DNA of 6,071 nucleotides from Clostridiaceae bacterium (GTDB lineage Bacteria; Bacillota; Clostridia; Oscillospirales; Acutalibacteraceae): assembly GCA_016297645.1 (NCBI GenBank), contig JAEDGF010000099.1, forward strand, positions 1 to 6,071, written 5' to 3'. The notes beneath the pieces were generated by a model that did no database searches, had not been told where the DNA came from, and was given only the letters and a program-made list of their open reading frames with translations. Positions 1 to 6,023 of this stretch are shown in pieces. The stretch's first letter is position 1. Every line of letters starts with the position of its first letter. The translations under genes and the position numbers were made by a program.

Positions 1-47
1 CCCCCCCCCCGCGGCGGCTATATATGTATTTAATTTTTCTGTCGGTA

Positions 48-1829
48 TCAAAGTGATCCGAGCATTTGCGCAAAGAGGGCGTTTGCCCATGCAAACCAGC
101 TTCTTGTGTAGTCGGAAGCATCGTCCTTATTGAAGGATTCGTGCATGAAGTAAGTACCGGCGTGTGTATCGCGGAGCATTTCAAGGCAGCGTTCGATTTC
201 GTCGTTATCGGTTGAGGTGAGTATCTGCATTATTATTGAAATGTGCCATATTGTGTCGCTGCCGGTGTGCGGACTTCCTATGCCCTTGGCTGCCTTTCCT
301 TCGAAGTACCACGGGTTGTCCTCCGACAGGACGAACCGGCGCGTGTTAAGATAAACGGGGTCGGTTTTGTCGCAGTAACCGATGTACGGTGCGGCAAGAA
401 GCGACGGCGAATTGGCATCGTCCATTAAATTCAGGTCGCCTTTGCCGTCTGTTTCGTAACAGTACATTTTTCCGTACCTCGGATGGTTGATAATACCGTA
501 ATCCTTTATTCCTTTGTCAACTTCTTCGGCAAGCGACAAGCACTTCTCGGCATTTTCCGTGTCGTTATAGCCGTTTTTCAGGAGTGCCGCAGCCTTTTTC
601 ATTGCGACAACGCACATCATTTCGGACGGAATGAGGAAGTTGAACATACAGCAATCGTCTGACGGACGGAAGCCCGACCATGTCATTCCGGTATATGCCA
701 CGGGATTTCCCTGACCGTTATTGGGTAATGTGTCGGAGTCGCATGAGGTGTCGCGCGTGAAATAGTATTCCGAGTTTTCGGCATGGCTTTGTTCCGTCAT
801 AAAAGTGTCGGTTATTTTAATGAGCATTTCGCGGAGAGATTCGGTGAAAATGCTTGTATCTCCGGTGGTTTCATAGTAGTCGGACGCGAGATAGACGGAG
901 GCGCAGAGCGAGTCCACCTCGTATTTTCTCTCCCAGATATAATCCGACGAAAAATCGGTTTTGTCGTGGTGCGACTCGGGATTTGAAATCTCGTTGAAGG
1001 CGTTTGAATACGGGTCGAGATTCACATAAAACGCATGACGGCGGATAACACCTTTGATTATGTCGCAAAGCTCGCTGCTTTTCTTACAGATAGGCATATA
1101 AGGACGAAGCTGCGCCGCGCTGTCGCGAAGCCACATTGCGGGAATGTCTCCCGTGATAACGAAGTAATCGCCGTTTTCGCATTTTCTGACGGTGGTTTCG
1201 ATGGTGTTCAGATAGCAGCGGGCGGCAAGTGGAGCGAGAGCCGGGAAGCGAAGTGCGGTCTTTTCGGTGAGGTCGTCCGCGTATTCTATAAGCTCTTTCG
1301 GAATTTTTATGCGGTTTTCGGATTCGTAATCGACAACCTTTTGATAGGCGAGCCGTTCGTCACCGTTTTGCAGATGGATGATACCGCAATATTTGAAGCC
1401 GGCCTTAACGAGAGCGTTCTGCATGGGAATATTTGCACAGTGCGTGTCGGCACGGACATTGTCGCAATGCTGCGCAGCCCACTTGAAAACGAAAGACGCG
1501 ATTCCTTGTTTCTGTACGGCAACGGCAATGCGGTGAATGGTGCAGTACGGCGCGTCATTGAGCCAGTTTCCGTCATATATCTTTTTGTATGTGGGGTCGT
1601 CGTCCGGGATAAATGCAAAAACGCCTACCGGCATATCGGCGGTGTCTGCCACAACATAAGAAAAGCCCTTTTCTATATCGTCTTTAACTGTTTCTTCGTT
1701 CGGGTAGCCGTTTGCCCACTGGTCGGTGTTGCCGTTTTCGCGCATATAGGCTCTGCCGATTTCGTATATCTCCATTACGCGCGCAATTTCATTCTTGCGC
1801 GTTTTTCTTATAAAAAAGCCGTTTTTCAA
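48..1829 (-). CDS. GNAT acetyltransferase / GH125 exo-alpha-1,6-mannosidase fusion protein
   Basis: Predicted bifunctional cytoplasmic enzyme of 593 residues, counted from a TTG start. Residues about 5-165 look like a GNAT N-acetyltransferase: the acetyl-CoA pyrophosphate loop is visible as Q106-K-Q-G109-I-A111, followed by the late-domain pattern RADTHCANIPMQ...AGFKYCGI and a closing ERLAYQK. Residues about 175-593 are a full-length GH125 (old DUF1237) domain with GDIPAMWLRDS (227-237), WSGFRPSDD (384-392), NPWYFEG (505-511), GIGSPHT (516-522) and an HESF...TRSWFAWAN C-terminus. From the spacing in characterised GH125 enzymes, the catalytic acid should be D391 or D392 and the base E564. Known GH125 members release alpha-1,6-linked mannose by inversion; the acetyltransferase substrate is unknown. 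No signal peptide is seen. The open frame extends upstream to a GTG at 1913, but the TTG has an AAAGGA site 9 nt upstream and a promoter lies inside the extension, so TTG is preferred. The gene is divergent from the exonuclease operon. Family assignments are firm; the coupling of functions is inference. Confidence 0.9.
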   Translation of the reverse strand: MKNGFFIRKTRKNEIARVMEIYEIGRAYMRENGNTDQWANGYPNEETVKDDIEKGFSYVVADTADMPVGVFAFIPDDDPTYKKIYDGNWLNDAPYCTIHRIAVAVQKQGIASFVFKWAAQHCDNVRADTHCANIPMQNALVKAGFKYCGIIHLQNGDERLAYQKVVDYESENRIKIPKELIEYADDLTEKTALRFPALAPLAARCYLNTIETTVRKCENGDYFVITGDIPAMWLRDSAAQLRPYMPICKKSSELCDIIKGVIRRHAFYVNLDPYSNAFNEISNPESHHDKTDFSSDYIWERKYEVDSLCASVYLASDYYETTGDTSIFTESLREMLIKITDTFMTEQSHAENSEYYFTRDTSCDSDTLPNNGQGNPVAYTGMTWSGFRPSDDCCMFNFLIPSEMMCVVAMKKAAALLKNGYNDTENAEKCLSLAEEVDKGIKDYGIINHPRYGKMYCYETDGKGDLNLMDDANSPSLLAAPYIGYCDKTDPVYLNTRRFVLSEDNPWYFEGKAAKGIGSPHTGSDTIWHISIIMQILTSTDNDEIERCLEMLRDTHAGTYFMHESFNKDDASDYTRSWFAWANALFAQMLGSL

Positions 1830-1838
1830 ATTCAGTCG

Positions 1839-1844
1839 TCCTTT
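1839..1844 (-). promoter_or_regulatory. Ribosome binding site deciding a TTG start
   Basis: The minus strand reads AAAGGA here, 9 nt before the TTG at 1829-1827. The first GNAT beta-strand (FFIRKT) begins a few residues after this TTG. The next in-frame ATG (residue 19) would delete that strand, while the upstream GTG at 1913 has no good site and lies upstream of the promoter. Confidence 0.65.
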
Positions 1845-1859
1845 CAGCCGTTTTCCTAC

Positions 1860-1888
1860 ATTATAGTGAGCGCAGCGGAAAAATACAA
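1860..1888 (-). promoter_or_regulatory. Sigma-70/SigA-type promoter of the GNAT-GH125 gene
   Basis: On the minus strand a perfect -10 TATAAT (1860-1865) is separated by exactly 17 bp from a partial -35 TTGTAT (1883-1888). Transcription would begin near 1853, giving a leader of about 24 nt that contains the AAAGGA site. The -35 element lies inside one copy of an 18-bp A-rich direct repeat, so a protein binding that repeat would directly affect this promoter. Confidence 0.65.
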
Positions 1889-1896
1889 GCAAAAAA
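1879..1896. repeat. A-rich direct repeat, copy 1
   Basis: AAAAATACAAGCAAAAAA on the plus strand. It matches copy 2 at 1979-1996 in 17 of 18 positions (C versus T at position 12), and the two copies start exactly 100 bp apart. This copy covers the -35 hexamer of the minus-strand promoter. It could be a regulator site or an A-tract (curved DNA) element; low sequence complexity makes chance similarity possible. Confidence 0.5.
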
Positions 1897-1928
1897 TAAG
1901 TAAAGCAGCGCACTTACAAATTGCGGGC

Positions 1929-1945
1929 AAACGGAAAAACCGTTT
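1929..1945. promoter_or_regulatory. Inverted repeat in the divergent promoter region (possible operator)
   Basis: AAACGG and CCGTTT form a perfect 6-bp inverted repeat around five A residues. It lies about 40 bp upstream of the -35 element of the minus-strand gene and between the two direct repeats, a position suited to a dimeric regulator. No regulator gene is present in the window, and the motif does not match an operator family with certainty. Confidence 0.3.
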
Positions 1946-1978
1946 TGACGAAAATCGACTGTTTTTTATCAAATAACA

Positions 1979-1996
1979 AAAAATACAAGTAAAAAA
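1979..1996. repeat. A-rich direct repeat, copy 2
   Basis: AAAAATACAAGTAAAAAA, the partner of the repeat at 1879-1896. This copy has no -10 element at the matching distance on the minus strand, so it is not simply a second promoter. It lies just upstream of the candidate plus-strand promoter and could serve as an UP-like element or a second binding site. Confidence 0.5.
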
Positions 1997-2010
1997 ATCG
2001 TGGTGTTATA

Positions 2011-2039
2011 TTGCGTTGACGGTGCTTTTGTGGTATCAT
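2011..2039 (+). promoter_or_regulatory. Candidate promoter of the exonuclease-amidase operon
   Basis: TTGCGT (2011-2016) is followed after 17 bp by TATCAT (2034-2039). The -10 is preceded by TG one base away (TGGTATCAT), the extended -10 pattern that tolerates a weak -35. A nearby TTGACG at 2016 is a better -35 by sequence, but is only 12 bp from this -10 and has no good partner 17 bp away. An SD-like CGGAG at 2066-2070 precedes the ATG at 2077 by 6 nt. Confidence 0.45.
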
Positions 2040-2076
2040 TTAACCGAATATTCTTTTAAATCGGTCGGAGATCATA

Positions 2077-2943
2077 ATGTTCTATGTTATAATGGATCTG
2101 GAATGGAACAATTCCTACAACAAGTATAAAAAGTGTTTTGTCAACGAGATACTCGAAATCGGCGCAGTTATGGTTGACGAGGAGCTGGAAGTCATTGATA
2201 CTTTTTCGGTGATAATCCGTTCGCAGCTTATAAAAAAACTCAGCGGCAGAGTAAAAAACCTCACGCACATAAGTAACGAAGCCATGTCGTCCGGCGTGTC
2301 GTTTCAGCGCGCCGTTACCGATTTTTCCCGGTGGATAGGGGCGCGCAACTGCGTGTTCATGTCGTGGGGAAATTCCGATATCAGAGTTTTGGTGGACAAT
2401 TTTTCGATGTTTTGCGGCATAAACGGAGTACCGTTTTTGACCCAGTATGTCGATTTGCAGAAATACTGTCAGCAGTTTATCGTCAGTGCGGCGAATCAGC
2501 AGATAGGACTCGTAAACGCGGCTGTCGAAATGGGGATAGATGTTTCACATTGTCAGTTCCACCGCGCGTTGGAGGACAGTCTTTTGGGGCTTCGCTGTCT
2601 GAAAAAATGCTTCAATAAGGAGCTTTTTATGAATACCGCCGTTATTTGCGACAAGGCTTTTTATCAGAAGCTTTTGTTCAAGGCAAATGTTATTTCGAAC
2701 ATAAACAACCCCAGGATAGACAAATCAAAAATGAAGTGCAGCTGCTCGAAATGCGGAACGCAGATGCGCCGTCTGAGTGATTGGAAGTTCTCAAACCAGT
2801 CCTTTTCGGCAATGTTTTTCTGCAAAAGCTGCGAGCGGCTCGTAACCTTTTCAGTCAGATTTAAAGAGTATTATGACAAAATGGATGTCCGGACCTCTGT
2901 CGTTGAGATGCCCATGCACAGCGACGACGGCGAAAACGAATGA
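2077..2943 (+). CDS. DEDDh-family 3'-5' exonuclease with C-terminal zinc ribbon
   Basis: A cytoplasmic protein of 288 residues. Residues 1-180 form an RNase T/DNA polymerase III epsilon-type exonuclease domain. The two-metal catalytic set is complete: D7 and E9 in MDLEWN (Exo I), D101 in WGNSDIRVL (Exo II), and H162 and D167 in FHRALED (Exo III, HxAxxD). The NEILEIGAVMV segment and the LTHIS pattern are typical of the ERI-1/KapD-like branch, which removes nucleotides from RNA or DNA 3' ends. Residues about 221-256 look like a zinc ribbon with C223/C226 and C249/C252, plus an extra C221, likely a nucleic-acid binding module. The start is supported by CGGAG 6 nt upstream and by the beta-strand that begins at residue 2. 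It is the first gene of a probable two-gene operon with the wall amidase 15 bp downstream. Its substrate (RNA or DNA) cannot be told from the sequence; a KapD role in sporulation control would be speculation. Confidence 0.88.
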   Translation: MFYVIMDLEWNNSYNKYKKCFVNEILEIGAVMVDEELEVIDTFSVIIRSQLIKKLSGRVKNLTHISNEAMSSGVSFQRAVTDFSRWIGARNCVFMSWGNSDIRVLVDNFSMFCGINGVPFLTQYVDLQKYCQQFIVSAANQQIGLVNAAVEMGIDVSHCQFHRALEDSLLGLRCLKKCFNKELFMNTAVICDKAFYQKLLFKANVISNINNPRIDKSKMKCSCSKCGTQMRRLSDWKFSNQSFSAMFFCKSCERLVTFSVRFKEYYDKMDVRTSVVEMPMHSDDGENE

Positions 2944-2958
2944 TATGCGGAAAGGTGC

Positions 2959-5883
2959 ATGACGCTTGATATGAAGAAAAAACTCGACGCGGCGGTTGTG
3001 ACAATCTACCTGCTGCTTTCGTTAGTTGTTCTTGTTTCGGGTTTTTATATTTGCGACGCTCTCCCGAACGGAATGACAAAAGCAATAGACGGTATTTTGA
3101 AAACAGACGACCTGCCTGCAAACAATCCCGGCATACTGAACCCGGATAACATTGCGGACGGAAGGACCGATTCAACGAAAAAGGTGCTGCCGGATGATAT
3201 GAGCGGTATCTGGTTTGATATCGGCAGCGAGCTTACCGACCCCGACAAGACGACCGCGTCGGCGCTTTTTGCCGAGATCGGCAGTTATTTTGATTATTTT
3301 GACAATTTCCGTTCAAATACGGTCTTTGTCACACCCGATATTTTCGGAAAATACTCGTCTGTTACGGACGATGTCGGCAACACGGTGGATTATCTGCGTG
3401 AAACGCTTCGTCAGGCAACGGAGCGGTCGTATTTTACCGTCCTTATCCTGAATGATTCCATGCTTTTCAATTCCGACGGTGTGTTTGATTCGCAGTTTGT
3501 AAGCTACTATCTGAACAACTACGATTTTGACGCGGTGTGCGTGTCCGCCGATTATCTTTTAGATTCCGGCAAAGCGGCGGAAGCGGCGGAATATTTCGGT
3601 TCGTATGTAAAAAATGAATACCCCGACAAGTTTTTCGGGATAGATATTTATCCGGCTTCCGGCGGCAAATACTGCAATGACGACTACGCTGCGACTCTGT
3701 CGAACGGCGCGGTTTCGTTCGCCTGTATCGAGGGCTTGGGCGGAATTCAGAGCGGCTCGTTCCCGTTCAAAAGCGTCATGTCGCAGCTCAATTCCGATTT
3801 TGCCGCTTTCCCGGACAAAAAACTGTATTGCATCAATAGAGCCGACAGTTTCACGGCAGGCACTGCCGGTTTCGGCTCGCCAACCGAAATTGCAGACGAG
3901 ATAAGATATGTTTTCGACTGCGAAAATTTTGACGGATTTGTTCTCCGCAATGCCTATTCTCTCAAAAAGAACGATATGGCGTTTGCGCGTCATGTATCAT
4001 CGCTCCTCATAGAGCCGTCGAACGAAGCTATGCTTATCACGCGCGTTGTTCCCGACAGCGAGAATTCCACCGTGGATTTTTACGGAATCGGTGCGAGCGG
4101 ACACAAGGTGTACTGCAACAAGAAAGTCGCAGCCGCTTCCGGAGGAGCTTTTAAGTACACGGTGCACCTGGCGGCAGGGGAGAACACCTTCAATTTCTTC
4201 TGCTGCGGAAAGACCGTAACATATTCTTTTTACAGCAATTCGCACCTTATCGACAGCTATTATCCGTCAGAGGATATAAATGTTTCCAAAAACGATATAG
4301 TTAATATCTACGCCGTATGTATTGATGGCGCCGAAGTTGTTGCACGCCTCAATTCGAGGGAGTACAAGATGGAAAAGAATCCGTCCGCTTCCGTCGATTC
4401 AGTACCGGAGGGATACGCCGTTTACTCCTGCGGCGTGTCGTTTGCGAGTAACTCCTATATGGATCTGAACCTCGGTAATATAAAAATTTCCGCAGAGTGT
4501 GCCGGTTCGAAAGAAACAGTGACCTGCGGGCGTGTTACGCTGCTGAAATCGGACAGATCGGACTTTCTGAACTCCGTCCTTGAATTTGTTTACTCGACCT
4601 TCTTCCGCGACTCGGTGAAGGCTCCTTCGCAGATCGAAAACACGGTTGAAAAGGGTATTTCCCCGTATAATGACAACGGACTCGGCACGGCGCTCATGTG
4701 CAGGATACTGACAGACGGCACGGAAAGACTCGGCACGGTGAATGAATATGATACATATCACCCAACATATTCAACGCTCCCGAGCGGGATGCTCGACTAT
4801 GTCGATAACATTACCGTTTCCGATAAGGGCTATGTCCGGTATGAGCTGCGCTCCGGTATGTCTGTTTATTCGACGGGCGTTCAGCTTATAAGCAACGCCT
4901 ACGCCATGCCCGAAAACAGAATGATAGTCTACGCGGTTGACGATACAAAAGCAAACTCAACGGATATCATTTTCGAAAAGGACTGGTTCTCGCCCATTGA
5001 AATAACGACCTCGCAGAAGAATTTTGCGAAGGGATATCTTAACTATTCATTCAACATCAGCCGTTTTGACGCTGAATATATTGATGTTAAGTTTTACTAC
5101 ACAAAGGAATTCTATAATAAGTCGCTGCTGAACTTTGACGAGAATTCGCCGTTTGCTTCGAGCGAGCTTTATGCGGACGGCAAGGGCAACATGATACTCC
5201 GGCTGTATCTCAAATCGCCGGGCAAGTTCTACGGTTATGATATTTTCGAAAACAGTGACGGCAGGCTTGTGCTTTCCTTCAAAAAGCACGCCGACGGCTT
5301 GCTTGCAGGAAAAATAATAATGCTCGACCCCGGACACGGCGGACTGTCCATGACCGGAACCGCCACCGGAAAAGATGTTGCCGAAGCGAAAATAACGCTT
5401 GCGGTAGCTCTCAAAGCACGCGATATGCTCACCTCTCTCGGTGCAGAGGTCAAAATGACGAGGACCTCCGAGCAGACGCTGACGCTTGAACAGCGTGTCG
5501 CCATTCTGACCGAGGAAAACCCCGATCTCTATGTGAGCATCCACTGCGACGGTTCGGACGGAATTGAGGATAGCGGCACGCACACATTCTATTACACGCC
5601 GTTTTCAAAGCCGCTTGCCACCGCGATAACATCGTCGCTCGTTTCGGTTTACAGAAATTATATCTATTCTCCGACCGACACGAATTACGCGTCCATCGAC
5701 AGAGGGACAAAGTATTATCCGTTCTTTGTTACGAGAATGTTCAACTGCCCGTCGGTGCTTGTCGAAACCGGCTTTCTGACAAATCCCGTAGAGGGCGACA
5801 ACCTTGCCGATGACAACTGTCAGTACTGGATCGCACAGGGAATAAGCGACGGAATCAAAAACTACTTTGCCGAAAATAACTGA
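2959..5883 (+). CDS. Membrane-anchored multidomain N-acetylmuramoyl-L-alanine amidase with glycosidase-like barrel
   Basis: A 974-residue surface protein. Residues 6-8 (KKK) and a hydrophobic segment at 11-31 form an uncleaved-looking signal anchor; no lipobox is seen. Residues about 82-355 show eight predicted strand-helix units (strands near 83, 120, 159, 189, 224, 251, 287 and 324), the pattern of a TIM-barrel glycosidase-like domain. Residues about 358-530 are beta-rich, perhaps two Ig-like modules; 533-565 is helical; 585-735 is again beta-rich; 735-777 resembles an AMIN-type segment. Residues 784-974 are Amidase_3: zinc ligands H793 (DPGHGG), E809 and H862 (SIHCDG), and catalytic E936 (VETGF). 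This family cuts the MurNAc-L-alanine bond of peptidoglycan, so the protein should act outside the membrane. It follows the exonuclease gene by 15 bp. The ATG at 2959 has AAAGG only 3 nt upstream; the in-frame ATG at 2971 (MKKK) is an equally plausible start. The amidase call is firm; the barrel's activity is unknown and it may only bind glycans. Confidence 0.9.
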   Translation: MTLDMKKKLDAAVVTIYLLLSLVVLVSGFYICDALPNGMTKAIDGILKTDDLPANNPGILNPDNIADGRTDSTKKVLPDDMSGIWFDIGSELTDPDKTTASALFAEIGSYFDYFDNFRSNTVFVTPDIFGKYSSVTDDVGNTVDYLRETLRQATERSYFTVLILNDSMLFNSDGVFDSQFVSYYLNNYDFDAVCVSADYLLDSGKAAEAAEYFGSYVKNEYPDKFFGIDIYPASGGKYCNDDYAATLSNGAVSFACIEGLGGIQSGSFPFKSVMSQLNSDFAAFPDKKLYCINRADSFTAGTAGFGSPTEIADEIRYVFDCENFDGFVLRNAYSLKKNDMAFARHVSSLLIEPSNEAMLITRVVPDSENSTVDFYGIGASGHKVYCNKKVAAASGGAFKYTVHLAAGENTFNFFCCGKTVTYSFYSNSHLIDSYYPSEDINVSKNDIVNIYAVCIDGAEVVARLNSREYKMEKNPSASVDSVPEGYAVYSCGVSFASNSYMDLNLGNIKISAECAGSKETVTCGRVTLLKSDRSDFLNSVLEFVYSTFFRDSVKAPSQIENTVEKGISPYNDNGLGTALMCRILTDGTERLGTVNEYDTYHPTYSTLPSGMLDYVDNITVSDKGYVRYELRSGMSVYSTGVQLISNAYAMPENRMIVYAVDDTKANSTDIIFEKDWFSPIEITTSQKNFAKGYLNYSFNISRFDAEYIDVKFYYTKEFYNKSLLNFDENSPFASSELYADGKGNMILRLYLKSPGKFYGYDIFENSDGRLVLSFKKHADGLLAGKIIMLDPGHGGLSMTGTATGKDVAEAKITLAVALKARDMLTSLGAEVKMTRTSEQTLTLEQRVAILTEENPDLYVSIHCDGSDGIEDSGTHTFYYTPFSKPLATAITSSLVSVYRNYIYSPTDTNYASIDRGTKYYPFFVTRMFNCPSVLVETGFLTNPVEGDNLADDNCQYWIAQGISDGIKNYFAENN

Positions 5884-5983
5884 CATCGTTTCGGCTAATC
5901 GGACGCGGAAAATCCGCAGCAGACAAAACAGACACGCCGCAGCGGCAGTCTTTCTTGTGCAATTGAACACTATTATGTAAAAG

Positions 5984-6020
5984 GGCAGCGGCGAAACCTC
6001 GTGTTTCGCCGCTGCCTTTT
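5984..6020 (+). terminator. Rho-independent terminator, probably bidirectional
   Basis: A perfect 14-bp stem (GGCAGCGGCGAAAC at 5984-5997 with its complement at 6003-6016) encloses a 5-nt loop and is followed by TTTT. AAAA at 5979-5982 supplies a U-tract on the other strand, so the element can end transcription in both directions. It lies 100 bp after the amidase stop codon and ends the plus-strand operon. The 5884-5978 spacer before it has only small GC hairpins (for example GCGGA/TCCGC at 5905-5917) and no gene I can support. Confidence 0.85.
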
Positions 6021-6023
6021 AGG

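Noticed and set aside
1035..1976. A 313-residue plus-strand open frame opposite the GNAT-GH125 gene
   Set aside because: It is fully antisense to a gene with clear domain motifs, has no recognisable family pattern or good ribosome site, and runs on into the intergenic region. It is a codon-bias shadow.
2056..2268. A 70-residue minus-strand open frame overlapping the start of the exonuclease gene
   Set aside because: It overlaps the exonuclease start and its Exo I motif, and shows no family similarity that I can recognise.
2955..3055. Lipoprotein signal at the amidase N-terminus because of C32 after the hydrophobic segment
   Set aside because: The residues before C32 are FYI, which do not fit the lipobox pattern [LVI][ASTVI][GAS]C. 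An uncleaved signal anchor is the better reading.
3559..3993. A 144-residue minus-strand open frame inside the amidase gene
   Set aside because: It lies antisense to the barrel-like domain, with arginine-rich composition typical of reverse-frame reading and no ribosome site noted.
5047..5583. A 178-residue minus-strand open frame inside the amidase gene
   Set aside because: It overlaps the AMIN-like and Amidase_3 coding sequence, whose zinc and catalytic residues are intact on the plus strand. The antisense translation has no recognisable motif.
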